Below, one piece after another: positions 37,454-47,907 of a DNA stretch of 64,000 bases; the first letter of the stretch is position 1, and every line of letters begins with the position of its first letter. Under the pieces are notes generated by a model, which was given only the letters and a program-made list of their open reading frames with translations, made no database searches and was not told where the DNA came from. This DNA is from Amblyomma americanum (Eukaryota > Arthropoda > Arachnida > Ixodida > Ixodidae): positions 163,862,124 through 163,926,123 of the forward strand of contig NC_135498.1 in assembly GCF_052857255.1 (NCBI RefSeq). The letters are read 5' to 3'. The position numbers were made by a program, and so were the translations under genes.

Positions 37454-37749
37454 CTGAATAGCGGCATTGGCCATGCGTTTCACAAGATTCTGGCTCGCAT
37501 TAAACGTGACGTTTGTGGCTGCATGTCCGAGCTTGACTGGCTTTGGAGGTTCAAAGATGAGGTAAGCTTTTGCTGATGAAAACAAATCTTCACCTTCTAT
37601 AAGCGGAAGTATACGTTGTTGTAAAAACTGCAGCTTCCGCAACTCCTGAAATGGGGCAGATGGTTTTTTTAGAAGGGCTGTTCCAATGGGAAGAACACTA
37701 CTGCTCCCAGTAACGGCTACAGGGGGCTCAGCCCATGAGATCATCATGC
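37454..37749 (-). CDS. Exon-like frame, upstream exon of an unidentified gene (ABCA-like?)
   Basis: A pyrimidine-rich acceptor (CTCTCCTTCCAACAG) is followed by two bases and 98 open codons, ending at a strong donor (CAG then GTACGT). The frame contains PLIEGEDLFSSAKAYLIFEP and GHAATNVTFNASQNLVKRMA. The last block resembles the G-Y-A-x-N-x-x-x-x-x-x-x-M-x-x-A segment of the ABCA first loop, so an ABCA family origin is possible. No start, no membrane helix and no further exon were found. It may be a decayed fragment. The splice signals and shared phase with 36955-37074 are the main evidence. Confidence 0.35.
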
Positions 37750-39039
37750 CTGTTGGAAGGAGAGCTTTGGAATTTAAAGTGATTTTTGATGCCTATTCCG
37801 GAAACGCAATACATTCACCTATTCCAGCGATAGAGACTACGAAGAATGAACACTTTTTTACAAGCCTTCGAGGGGATCACACTTGGAACGTTGAACAACC
37901 TATATCACCTGTAGAGTCGCATTAGTTTCATTAACATATGCAGCCAAAGGAAGCCTGCTGCAAGCCCCGTGGTTTATTTCAAGTGAAACATTTTTGGGAG
38001 CTAGTAAGTACAGAACAGTTAAAAACTTCAACCCAATACCAAGCCTGTGTATTGGTTATATCAATGTCCAATACCCTCCAGACTCATTGAATCAACTGTA
38101 ATACACCCAGAATGCCAATGCTTGAAAACAGCTGCATTTTATCGCTTTCTTTATTTTTTGCAACCTCTGCTCTTGCATGTATCTCTGGGCATATGTCAGG
38201 TACTTCTCGACGCCAAGTTTTGTAACGCTATTTGCTGGGCTCATCATTAAAAACCACAACTCCACACTTTTCCGTTGTTGTCTGCAGTCCTGGAGCCTTC
38301 GCATCCTAACCGTAGAAGTGCTCCAATTCTTGAATGTTTTTCCGGGAGTCTACTAGAAGAACGATAACACATCAGTCCCTGTAAGCGACCCGGTAAGCGC
38401 CACGTCTAAGTAACCAACAGCTTCCGGTGAATTCACTAAACCGGATAAGAACACAATTTAGAGCTCTCATTATTTTTCATCCTGTGGCTCAAAGAGCGTA
38501 TTCAGACATTGCCGTGCAGTATACGTATTGCGGTCCACAGCCTCCAATGTACCGCCAAGCCTCCGGATCCTGGCCTCACTGATCATGGCGCACAGCGTCC
38601 TGAGCTTGCTTAGCTGAATCGTTCTATTACAAAAGAGTCGCTACAGCGACGTTCTGCTACTAAAGAGGCTGTAGATGCGCGCCTATGCTGTTGCTACGTT
38701 GATACGACGCTGAAGCACGCTCCTGTGCCTCTTTTAAAATCAACCACCGAGGTGTTCAGTGCGCAGTCGGCAGACGTAACGACATAGCGACGCTCTTTTC
38801 CAGACATGGTGGGCAGAATAATTAGGCTACCTCGGAACTCTCCACAAAAAGCATCGTTCCTCTGAAGCGTCATGCAGGCAAGAAGCCGGGTGTCAGTGGA
38901 AATGTGGGGAAAGCATCCGGTTCGGAAGTTATATGGATTATGTGTTATAGGAGTTATAGGAATAATAGCCGAAAAGCAGTCATTTTTTCGGGCGATCCCC
39001 TCCGCTCCGCTGTTGGAGTTGAATAAGGCAATAAACAGC
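37750..39039. other. No gene recognised
   Basis: There are short frames on both strands and no clear exon with both splice signals. Earlier exons of the possible gene at 36955-37749 would be expected here, but none was convincing. Confidence 0.3.
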
Positions 39040-39475
39040 ATGGCTGCATTCGCAGCATTAGAAGTCACTGCTTTTAACGTAAGGGGTTTGAAAAAGCAGT
39101 GGCTGCAGCCAAATCACGCCACTAAAGAATGTAGTGTTAGTGTAGCTGCCATCAATAAAACGAAGCTATCCTCTTATGTAGACATAGATTCGGCTATTGA
39201 CCGTTTTGTGTCTGCTGTAATATTACCGTCTACGGCTCGAAAGCTTCACTGGTGTGCTTGTGCTACTTCATGACCAAAACACTGCATATGTCGTACCTGT
39301 CGCATTGCATCGATGGTGAGGCGTGACTCATATGCTGCGCCATATATACATTGGACGAATAGTGGTGACTCATATCGGTGTATCGCTCGGTGAAATAGGC
39401 AAAGGTTTCTTTTACTGTGACCGGCTAGAGTCCTGCGAATTACTCGGCAAATTTTGTTGCTGAGAGAGTATAGTT
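39040..39475 (+). pseudogene. LINE endonuclease N-terminal fragment
   Basis: The frame encodes FAALEVTAFNVRGLKKQW, then SVAAINKTKLSS, and in another frame LLHDQNTAYVVPVALH. This order matches the apurinic-like endonuclease of non-LTR retrotransposons: an N-V-R-G-L start, a catalytic I-x-E-T-x-L region in which the expected Glu is here Asn, and a loop after the first strand. Frame changes show decay. The fragment is cut at 39475, where the 5' LTR of the Gypsy element begins, so the Gypsy element inserted into it or recombined there. Confidence 0.6.
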
Positions 39476-40267
39476 TGTGGGAATCCGGGCTTCCCGGCGT
39501 TGCCTTTGTGCGGCTGTTGCCGGCGTCCAACGTTGTTCTCCTTTTTCCCTTTCTCCTGCCTCAGGCGACGGAAAGGCGGCTGGGTGACTAATCACTGTCA
39601 TTTGGCCGCAGCTCCACTTGAGCTTGCTAACGCGCCTTTGCCACTGGCACCTTTTGGAAGGAAATCGGGACCCGGTTAGGCGGCTACGCGCCACGCGACC
39701 GTCCGAGCGGTGCCCAGAGAGAAACTCCTCCGAGACAGCGTAAGGTGCGTACGCTACTGTTCGTCTGGGCCGGCCTTTCCCGTTCAGACCAGTGCATACT
39801 TGAGCTCGCCAGCGCGGGTCCTCGGCCGCAGCGGCTCGAGCCTGTCGCGGGTTCCAGCTACCTCCGACAGGCGCACCTTGCGTTCACTGCCCACTCTCTC
39901 TCGCAAATGGCCCAACGGGCGACACGAGAGACATTAGAGCACTGCCGCGGGGACAATCGCCTGCAGCGGCGTGCTAGCGGCGCGCATTACTCTTGCCGCT
40001 CCGTGCGCGCAGCAGAGCCTTGATCCTCACGCGTCCCCGCGATGGGTGACTGTTGAGTCTGTGTACCGCTTGAGGACGGCGTGAATAAACGTCTCCTTCG
40101 TGGACTTGGAGGCCTGTGTCTTTGCAGCGAGTCGCTGTCCTCTCTGCAGAGGTTGAGTGCGACGCAGCGTGCCCCAGGTTGCGTGTGGTGACGGCCGATT
40201 GGGGCGCTTGGCGAACGCGAAGCACGATCTCACGGTGGTTGGTGGCCTGTGCCTACTGAGAAACCCA
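39476..40267 (+). repeat. 5' LTR of the Gypsy element
   Basis: It begins TGTGGGAATCCGGGCTTCCC and ends GAGAAACCCA, with TG...CA ends. It contains an AATAAA at 40084-40089 for polyadenylation. It matches 47120-47907 along its full length with scattered substitutions. Confidence 0.92.
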
Positions 40268-40270
40268 AAA

Positions 40271-40290
40271 CTGGCGACTAACTTGCTAAG
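40271..40290 (+). other. Primer-binding site of the Gypsy element
   Basis: CTGGCGACTAACTTGC starts three bases after the LTR end. The TGGCGAC opening fits a tRNA-primed start typical of Gypsy elements. The tRNA was not identified. Confidence 0.6.
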
Positions 40291-40359
40291 TCACTGGCTC
40301 TTACGCGTTTGATGGCACATTAGCCGAGCAGGTCGCCTTGACGATCACGCTTGCGCACC

Positions 40360-40732
40360 ATGTCTGCCACCCCAGCGGGGCACTCCCTACGGAGTCGACA
40401 CCTAGCGGATGTTCCTTTGAATAGCCAAACACGCGATACAAGCCCCAAAGTCGATCACACGGCTACCATTGCAGCTCTATTGGGAGCAACCTGCGGTGCA
40501 CCCGTTCATTACATGCCTCCGCGGTACAGGCTTTCCGGCCAGTGCGAAAGCGGTGCGTGCGACGCTGCCGCAACCGGCAGTCCCGCACAACAGCAGCCGT
40601 GCCCCGCTAGCAGTCAATTCTGGTCTGGGAACGGTGAGTCGCTTTCCCGGCTCCCTGTGGAAACCGCGCCGCTCATTGAACTGCGAGCCTTGTCTCCCCC
40701 TTTCGCGCAGCCCGAGCAAGCTTCCTCTCAAT
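40360..40732 (+). pseudogene. Possible gag N-terminal remnant
   Basis: An ATG at 40360, about 90 bp past the LTR, opens a frame (MSATPAGHSLRSRHLADVPL) in the expected place for gag. No capsid motif is recognised. The frame continues into the inserted element at 40733, so codons beyond that point are not gag. Confidence 0.4.
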
Positions 40733-41464
40733 CCCGGGATACATGGAGCGTTGTTTGGGCGATTTTCGCCCGACGGCGCACATTTGACGCCCGGCCTCGA
40801 AAAAAACACCCGCCGCCGCCGAGCTGTCCCCTCCAGATATTGACACGCGGCGTCCGACGAGACCGGAAGCGGCAATCGAAGCAAGCCAATAGCAGCGCAG
40901 AAAGCCCGCTCTTCAGGTTTGGCTGCCTCCGCCACCGTTGCCGTGACCATGGCCGCCATGGCCGACGAGCTCTGCTGTGTTTATTGCACGGAAATGTCAT
41001 TATCGTGAAAAAAAACGCTTCACGAGACATGAAATGTCACTTTTTTTTGGAGAACACGAGCGAATCTTCGATCGGAATCTTTGCTTTTCCTCCCTGAAGC
41101 GAAGGTGCCGAAGAAAACCGCAGCCGGTGGTAGCCACGGCTGAGCAGGCATAGAAAGGTACGCGACCGCATGCATTCGAGGACGCAAAACCTTGTAGATA
41201 TCTATGCACGCGTGCTGCAATCAGTACGGTGGCGTCTAAATGAAAAATTTTGTTATTCTGAATGAGGAGTCAGCGTCGCCGCTCTCAAAGTGATCCTCGC
41301 TGAATGGTATTTTCCACTTGTTGATCATATTTCTTTCGCGCTGAGAGACACGCAGCGGTGGGCTGCCGCTTTTTCGCTCCATGTATCTCCCGCCGGGCTT
41401 CGCGCCGCCACGACGTTTTCTGCCGCGCGAACATCGCCGGAAAAAACGTCGCATGTATCCCGGG
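40733..41464. mobile_element. 732-bp inverted-repeat DNA element inside the Gypsy gag region
   Basis: The ends are CCCGGGATACATG (40733-40745) and CATGTATCCCGGG (41452-41464), perfect inverted 13-mers. Similarity between the ends continues inward imperfectly (GCGTT...GGGCGATTTTCGCCCG against CGGCGATGTTCGCGCGG). CCCGGG may be either the tips or a target duplication. It contains the only AT-rich island in this part of the element (40985-41100) and has no clear transposase. Confidence 0.6.
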
Positions 41465-41607
41465 CATGAGGCCGAGGCGCAGTCGCTGAAGCGAGGCCCT
41501 CGAGAAACGCTGTGCTTGGAGAGGGTCCAGGCCCGTCCCCAACCGGCGACCACCCGCACAACCTGTCTTTGCAGCCGTTAGCGGGCGACACGAAGTATGG
41601 GTGTTGA

Positions 41608-42338
41608 GTGAACGAGCTCTCGATTCCTACTCGTACAGGAGACGGACAGCCTGCGCTGCACTGTTTACTGAACCACGTGCCGAAGGACGCCAAGCGCTCC
41701 AACGCACAGCGGAGGTGGAGACCCGAATCAGCCGGCCTTTTGGCCGTGCAGCGGGTGGACCCAGGCAGGGAGAGGCGCCATTGTACCGCGACCAAGCTAA
41801 CGGCGGTGTGGCGCTGTTTCCGCTGTCAAGAGAGGGGGCACTTAGGGAGAGAATGCCCCTCCTGTGAGGCAGGAAAACTTCGGCGGTGGTCGGTCGTAAA
41901 GGGACGACCGAACCAATCTTTGCTAATTCCTTCAGCGTACAGAGCAAGCTGCCTTGCTAGTGCGCACGCGCCGTTTATTCCGGTCACCATTGCCGGCCGG
42001 GAATTTTCGGCGTTACCGGATACGGGAGACAGTGCCTCCTTGTTCTGTGAAGAGGTGTTGTCCCACTTGCAAAAGCTCTCGCTGCGCTTGCGGGACTGCG
42101 TACGGCATTCAACCTTGCGAAAGGCGTAGCCCATTCCGCTGGCGCCGTGAGGCTGACTGTCAGGTGGGGAGAGCGGACGAGACGCATGCGTTTCATCCAC
42201 CTCCCAGGGATCAGTGCGCCCATGATTCTCGGAAGGGACTTTCTCCTGAAAACCGGGATCGTGGTGGACATTGCCAACAGCGGCTGTCGCGACGGTACAT
42301 TTTCCCAGTTTAAGCCGTTCAATAAACCGGAGAGTTGA
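41608..42338 (+). pseudogene. Gypsy zinc knuckle and aspartic protease remnant
   Basis: The frame at 41608-42129 contains a CCHC knuckle (CFRCQERGHLGREC, near 41817-41860) and then a retropepsin-like core with LPDTGDSASLF in place of the usual D-T/S-G. A frame change near 42125 leads to the second part (42147-42338) with the family's ILGRDFLL motif. The protease frame ends at TGA 42336-42338, inside the inserted palindromic element. Residual function is unlikely. Confidence 0.8.
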
Positions 42339-42430
42339 GCGAGTTGGTACATACTGCTGGGAATAACAGAGCGTAGACGCGCTGTTATTCCCAGCAGTAT
42401 GTACCAACTCGCTCAACTCTCCGTTTTATT
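42321..42430. repeat. Near-perfect inverted repeat (41-bp perfect arms)
   Basis: The left arm at 42329-42369 and the right arm at 42382-42422 are exact complements, with a 12-bp spacer. The match extends outward to 42321 and 42430 with one mismatch. It is the 5' part of the insertion at 42322-43190. Confidence 0.95.
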
Positions 42431-43190
42431 GAAGTTTATTTCTTGTACATTGAGCCCTGTTACATGTGTTAATTCCGCTCCACTTGACAACCCGGCCGCT
42501 TTGGCTTCACTAATCGCTCTGTGTGCTTTCAAGGCACGGCTAGCCTCATGGCATGCAAGACGGGCGCTGTGCCCAGTTGAGATTGAGGTGTTGTGCGGCG
42601 GGATGCTTCCTTCAAAAGGCCACAGCCGCAGGATGTGCCGGATAATATCTTCGGAGGGGTGGCGACAGCATCGCTTTTACAAGGACTGCCTTTTGGGTAG
42701 CATGCGGCCAGGATGTGCTTCACTCCCGACGTTTCCGTGAGTGGTGTGAAGTGGCAAACAGGCACACGGATTTCCTTTGGTACTCGTCCCGCCCTTGGTT
42801 GCCTAGAACGAGGAAGCCCACAAATCCTGAAGGGAAGTTACTGGTGTTGGGTGAGCAGCGAGTGCCAGAGAGGTTCCAGGGAGTGCTGAAGTTCGGGCCA
42901 AAGTTTTGCATCCAGCCGACGCTTGACAAAGAGGAAAAATTGGCTCTTGGAAGGTCCATCTCGCGTCATGTCCGTCAAGAGGAGCGGCCTAGGTGCGTCA
43001 TTGAATGTGTTGATGCCTTAAAAAGAACTCAGGATGGGCGGGGAAAAAGTTGTAACTTCGCGCCTATGGTTAATTTCCTGCTATCTGAAAAGTTGAGGCT
43101 GACCGTCTCTGATAAAGAGGGGCATTTTGTTCAGCGCCGGTCCTGTCGTCTTCTTTCTTTGTCCCTCGTCCACGCGCTGTTATTCCCAGC
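42322..43190 (+). mobile_element. Penelope-like (or GPKF-type) retroelement fragment inserted in the Gypsy element
   Basis: An 869-bp insertion is flanked by a 13-bp target duplication: TTTAAGCCGTTCA (42309-42321) and TTTAAGCCATTCA (43191-43203), one mismatch. It starts with a large palindrome (42322-42429), in which GGAGAGTTGAGCGAGTTGG faces its complement. The phrase CGCGCTGTTATTCCCAGC of the palindrome returns at the very end (43173-43190). Inside, an open frame (42715-43100) encodes VLKFGPKFCIQPTLDKEEKL, which resembles the N-terminal segment of Penelope-like reverse transcriptases. The catalytic part is missing. The inverted repeated end fits the complex termini known for Penelope elements. 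Confidence 0.6.
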
Positions 43191-43361
43191 TTTAAGCCAT
43201 TCATCTGCCCGCCGGCGTCAATAACTGCCTGCACAGTGAAGACGTTCGGAGAGTACCGCGCTCAGCAACCAGGGCAAAGCTCTTGTGTCGAGCGTTCCGT
43301 CGTTCACGTTCCCCTTTCGGACCAAGCACACGTACGCTGGCCGCCTTTGCGGTAACATTGT

Positions 43362-43616
43362 ATGACATACAGTGCGCTCAGTTTGCTGATGCGGCTCCGC
43401 GAGCCTGTGGCTCGGCTGGCGCGTTGGGCTGTCCTGATACAGCATTACGACTTTTCGGTACAGTATCGAAAGGGGAGCACGAACGTGGTAGCTGACTCGC
43501 TATCCCATGCCCCACTCGCCAGTGGCGCCTTGAAGCCGGCAAGCGGAGGGGGTGAAACAGCAGACGATCCACCGGGCGGCAAGGAGAGGGTGCCCGCCAA
43601 CGGGCCAATCCACTAA
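43362..43616 (+). pseudogene. Gypsy RNase H C-terminal remnant
   Basis: The frame contains LARWAVLIQHYDFSVQYRKG and then NVVADSLSHAP. This is the last segment of Gypsy RNase H, where L-x-R-W-x-x-x-L-x-x-Y-d-f-x-i-x-y-x-x-G-x-x-N-x-x-A-D-x-L-S-R is conserved; the final Arg is here His. The reverse transcriptase palm that should precede it is absent. Confidence 0.75.
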
Positions 43617-43661
43617 ACAAGCAAGCAGCGCTTCACAAAGCGGGCGAGAGCAAAGCTCCTC

Positions 43662-44255
43662 GTGAGTACCTCGGAGACGCCGACGAGAGCGGAAATTTTG
43701 GCTGCAAACCTGAGTGGGGACAAGAACAGGCTCTCCTCTCGGATGACTGGAATCGTATTCAATCGGAAAGCCCAGCAAAATGACTCCTTTTGTCGCGAGA
43801 TGAGCGACGTTGCCAGGGAGACGGAGCGCCGTGACGCTACTGGTATTGTAGCGGGCGCAGGGGGGCAAAAGCCAGCGTGTGTGGCGGCGAGCCCCGGGGT
43901 TTCATATTTGCTGGACCATGACACGCTTGTGCTTAAGTACATAGCCACCGATGATTTGTTCATTGGCCCTTTCAAGGTGGTTATCCCCAAAAATCTGAGC
44001 GGCGCACTGTTACGATTCTCTCATGGCGAACCACTGGCCGGTCGCCTGAGTGGCTCCAAAGTTTTTGCAAAACAGCCAATCGGTGAGGTGACCCGGCATG
44101 AAGCGCGACGTTTTCTGCTAGTGCCGTTCCTGCCATGTCTGTCAAGCTGTGAAGTCACGGGGTGGCAAGACGTCCGGAATGATCAAACCAATTGACAGTG
44201 TGCGTCCGTGGCAGATGGCCACCTGCGATTTCATGGTGCCTTTCCCCAGCAGCAT
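43662..44255 (+). pseudogene. Gypsy integrase zinc-binding region and start of core, remnant
   Basis: The frame has the integrase approach YLLDHDTLVLKY, VVIPKNLSGALLRFSHGEPL and LAGRLSGSKVFAK. This is the HHCC-domain region, but the second zinc-binding half is degraded. A short run after a frame change (44175-44240) reads PIDSVRPWQMATCDFM, with the first catalytic Asp of the DDE core. The rest of the core is displaced beyond the insertion that follows. Confidence 0.65.
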
Positions 44256-44539
44256 GCAGTGGTTCTGTGGAATTCGCTGACCTTTCCGCTAACTCGTTCG
44301 CAAGGAAGGCCGCTCCAGTGGGGTCGGAAGTCGCCAACAAAGGGACTCGTCCCCGTCTCGGCCTCCTCTGCTTGCGGCGGACGTCCTTGTTTACTCCGCG
44401 CCGTCACGGGCATAGCGCGTCTCAAGAAGCCTATCCATGTGCAGGTGTTGACATGTGTTCGTTGTCAAGGGGTTGACGAGGTTTCGGGAACGCGCGAGAT
44501 ACGGCTGAGTATTTGCCGAGGGATCAGAAACCCACTATT

Positions 44540-45060
44540 CCCGTAACGACTTTCTTCTCTTGCGGTGTGTTCTGTAAACCACTTTAGGGATTGTCTCGTC
44601 GGCATATTTTGTCGCGTGTGCGAAAGAGATAGGAAAGTGGTAACGGCTGGGCCGTGGGTGCCTTGCGAGGGGGTGGTCGCGTTTGTGCTGTTTGTGTATT
44701 TTGATTGCAACCTCTCCTTTCCAAAATGTTTAATCAGCACTCTTTCCGTAATCTATAATTAGTTGGCGGAAACCTTATTTTCCTTCCCCTGACCACTGAT
44801 TGGTGAGGTGTGTAGCTTGTAATCTTATTGGTGGCTGTCCCCGCTAAGGGCGGAGACAGAGGGTTTAAAAACAAGCACTCTGGGTTGAACGAGGGCTGAA
44901 TTCGTCTGTTTAACGGTTTAGTCATGTAAATAGTTTTCTCCTTGCTTTGTTTCTTCTCCTTTATTTATGTTGTAAATAAATAGTTAACCTCCTTTCTTCG
45001 AGTAACGTGAATTTTTGCGAGTTAGAACCACCGGGTCATCAAGAAACCCCGATATCTTCA
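44540..45060 (+). repeat. Probable solo LTR inside the integrase region
   Basis: This stretch separates two parts of one integrase core. It has LTR-like control signals: a TTTAAAA box (44864-44870) about 110 bp before an AATAAA (44975-44980). Ends and target duplication could not be fixed; the interruption itself spans about 44256-45075. Other insertion types are possible. Confidence 0.4.
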
Positions 45061-45084
45061 TCAACAAGGTGTTTCCTTTCATCA

Positions 45085-46035
45085 CCACGTGAAGGGGGGA
45101 AACTCAACTGGTTCATTTTCCTGAGTAGTCGCTTATCATTTTGCCAAATGGGTGGAGTTGTACCCGCTTCGGAAATTGTCAGCACGAGCGGTGCTAGACA
45201 AACTACAGGAAGTGTTTTCTCGGTTCGGCTTTCAGGAAAGGCTGCTCACGCACGGACAATGCGTCTTATTTCACCGATCCGTTGGTCGGTAACACGTGCC
45301 GTGCCCTCGGAATCGAGCACTACACCACTTCATCCTACCATCCCCCAGTTCAACATGACCGAGCGAATCAACCGAACCCTGAAGCTAATGCGGGCGGCCT
45401 TTGCCGAGTGTCGAAAGGATCGGGCAGACCGTTTGAGTGAGTTTGCGTTCGCCATTCGAACACCTTAGAACCGCTCAACTGGTTTCTCTCCCGCCTTCCT
45501 CAATTTCGGGAAGGAAATGGCGAATCCGATGTCAAACGTCCTGCAGAGCCAGCTCAGCAATGAGCAGACGCGGACAGACTGCTCAGCTTATGCGTCGACG
45601 CTTCGTGACCGGCTTGGTGGGTCTCTCAACAGAGCAAGGCAGAGTTTGGTGGCAGCCAGAGCCCAACAGAAGGCTCAGTATGACCGCAAGCACCGCGGCC
45701 TGACTTTTCAGGCTGGTGATCTTGTCCTGACGCAAAACCACGTCCTTAACGATGCGAGCAAGGGGTTCTCAGCCTCGCTCGCTCCTAAGTGGCTTGCTCC
45801 ATACCGAGTGGGCAAAGTCTGGTCGCCGCTCGCGTACCTGCTCGAGAATCCCCTTTCGGGGAAAACCAGCCTTGCCCACATCGCAGATCTGGAGGCATAT
45901 GCGTCAGGGTCTGTCGAGATTGCGCCGGTAGCCATTGGTATCACAGGCAAGTGCAGAGGCGCAACTTGTTCTGCGGAACGCAAGCGTACCGCGCACCGGC
46001 AGAATCTGAGGCGACGCTGTCACCGATGTGATTGA
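45085..46035 (+). pseudogene. Gypsy integrase core and C-terminal domain remnant
   Basis: After the interruption the core resumes near 45085-45240 in a worn frame. It then reads MTERINRTLKLMRAAF (from about 45355), the N-M-T-E-R-x-N-R-x-L-K block that contains the catalytic Glu. The frame at 45517-46035 gives the C-terminal domain: AQYDRKHRGLTFQAGDLVL followed by SLAPKWLAPYRVGKV, a GPY/F-type module that binds target DNA. A TAG at 45466-45468 breaks the joining frame. Confidence 0.75.
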
Positions 46036-47106
46036 CGCGGGACGGCGGACTCTTCCGCAACCGACGGAACGCAGCCTGAGCTAGCTGGCGAGCTTTCTCG
46101 TCGGTCCCTACCCAGGTAAAGAACGGTGCTTTCTTTTTTTGCCGCATGCTCAGTTCCAGCCTTGGGCATTTATTTATTCGTTTATTTGTTAGTTTTAGCC
46201 AGTTTCTAGCCTCTTTCGTTTCGTGTATTATCGATGGTTTTTCTAACGTTCGAGATGTACATACATAATATGCGTTTGGCGCTGGCGTTGTTTTTTAACC
46301 CGACTTGTGCATATATAGACTTCAGCCTGCTCGCGCTTGGACATATTTTCTTGAAGCGCGGATTTTGCCTTCTTTTGTACAGCCAGTCTTTTCTCCCTTC
46401 CGCTCGGTCTTTGGATGGCTTGCTCCTTAAGGAGCCCGTGTCTCCCGGCGCGCGTTTTGTGCGGCTGGTGTGGAGGGGAAGTTGGGCGGTGCGGAGAGTG
46501 AAAACTGTCCTTTGACCCCTGCACGAGGCCTCGGGCCGCTTTTGAAGAGTGGATCGTTGTCACCGATCTTCGTGTCCTTCTGAGCCTTTTTGTGCTTCTG
46601 CGTGAGCGTGGCGACGAGAAAGACCCCTAGCTGTTGCCACACCTCTAGACGCCGCTGAAAGCCCGCGCCTGTTTCAACCGGCACGAAAGCGATGCACTGA
46701 CTGTGTTGTGCCCCAACGTGACGTCGTGTCTAAGGGCGCGCGGTTAGCGCCCTACTGCGGCCCAGTCATCAACGAAAAGACCGCCGTCGGTCGTCGGTCC
46801 TTCCTGCCAGTCCAAGTGAAGTGTGCGAGCGGTGAGTGACCGACAGGGCCAATGAGCCTCGCTACCGAATTTTGAGGCTGCCATCCACCTGTCAGAAAGT
46901 TGTACAGTTGTACTCACATCGCCTCGTGTATAGTGTACTGTGTATGTAACATACATGTTTGTTTTGCCAGTGTTTTTTGTTTTCTTTTCTTCGCTATGTG
47001 ATTTTTTGGAGTTTATGTCTGAAACTGGAGTGTAGCTAGTTTTATTTTATGTGGATTGATTTTTCTATTTTGCCGCACGCTTTCGCCGATTGGTATGAGG
47101 GCATTT
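46036..47106. other. Gypsy 3' untranslated region
   Basis: Between integrase and the polypurine tract there are no frames with envelope features (no signal peptide, no membrane anchor). It appears to be non-coding. Confidence 0.5.
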
Positions 47107-47119
47107 AAGGAGAGGAGGA
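47107..47119 (+). other. Polypurine tract of the Gypsy element
   Basis: AAGGAGAGGAGGA directly before the 3' LTR, the expected primer for second-strand synthesis. Confidence 0.85.
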
Positions 47120-47907
47120 TGTGGGAATCCGGGCTTCCCGCCGTTGCCTTTGCGCGGCTGTTGCCGGCATCCCGCGTTGTTCTCTTTTCCTTTCTCCCGC
47201 CTCAGGCGACGGAGAGGTGGCTGAGTGACTAATCACTGTCATTCGGCCGCAGCTCCGCCCCGAAGCCAAGGACCTTTGCCATTGGTGCCGTTTGGCGGGA
47301 ATTCAGGACCCGCTTGGACGGCCGCGCGCCGCGCGACCGTCCGAGCGGTGCCCAGAGAGAGACTCCACAGAGACAGCATAAGGTGCGTACGCTACTGTTC
47401 GTCCGGGCCGGCCTTTACCGTTCGGACCAGTGCATACTCGAGCTGGCGAGCACAGGTCCTCGACCCGCAGCGGCTCGAGCCTGTCCCGGGTTCCAGCTAC
47501 CTCCGACAGGCGCACCTTCCGTTCACTGGCCACTCTCTCGCAAATGGCCCAACGGCCGACACAAGAGCGATCACTGCACTGCCGCGGGGACAATCGCCTG
47601 TAGCTGCATGCTAGCGGCGCGCATTACTCTTGTCGCTCTGGGCGCCAAGCGGAACCTTGCTCCTCACGCGGCCCCGGGACGGGGTGACTGTTGAGTTTGT
47701 GTACCGCTGGAGGACGGCGTGAATAAACGTCTCCTTCGTTAAACTTGGAGGCCTGGGTCATTGCGGCGGGTCGCTCTCCTCTCTGCGGAGGTTGAGTGCG
47801 CCGCAGCGGTGCCCCAGGGTGCGTGTGGTGACGGCTGATCGGGGCCCTTGGCGAGCGCGAAGCACGAACCCGTGGTGGTTGGTGGCCTGTGCTTACTGAG
47901 AAACCCA
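47120..47907 (+). repeat. 3' LTR of the Gypsy element
   Basis: It begins TGTGGGAATCCGGGCTTCCC and ends GAGAAACCCA, with AATAAA at 47722-47727. It is followed by a short repeat of its own end (CGAGAAACCCA), which may be slippage. Confidence 0.92.

Larger units (their letters stand above)
39476..47907 (+). mobile_element. Gypsy-type LTR retrotransposon with both LTRs, internally deleted and carrying nested insertions
   Basis: The element has LTRs at 39476-40267 and 47120-47907, a primer-binding site after the 5' LTR, and a polypurine tract before the 3' LTR. Order inside is gag-like start, zinc knuckle and protease (41608-42338), RNase H end (43362-43616), and integrase pieces (43662-46035). 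Reverse transcriptase is missing between protease and RNase H. Insertions are seen at 40733-41464, 42322-43190 and about 44540-45060. The LTRs are visibly diverged from each other, so the insertion is old. The flanks (AGTT on the left, CGAG on the right) do not form a target duplication. Confidence 0.88.

Noticed and set aside
38092..38304. Minus-strand 70-codon frame as a further exon of the ABCA-like candidate
   Set aside because: No matching donor and acceptor in the right phase, and its order does not fit the ABCA domain order.
40351..41097. 248-codon open frame in the Gypsy element as one gag protein
   Set aside because: From 40733 it runs into a separate inverted-repeat element, so only the first part can be gag.
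46036..47106. Possible envelope gene downstream of the Gypsy integrase
   Set aside because: No signal peptide, membrane anchor or open frame of adequate length was found.
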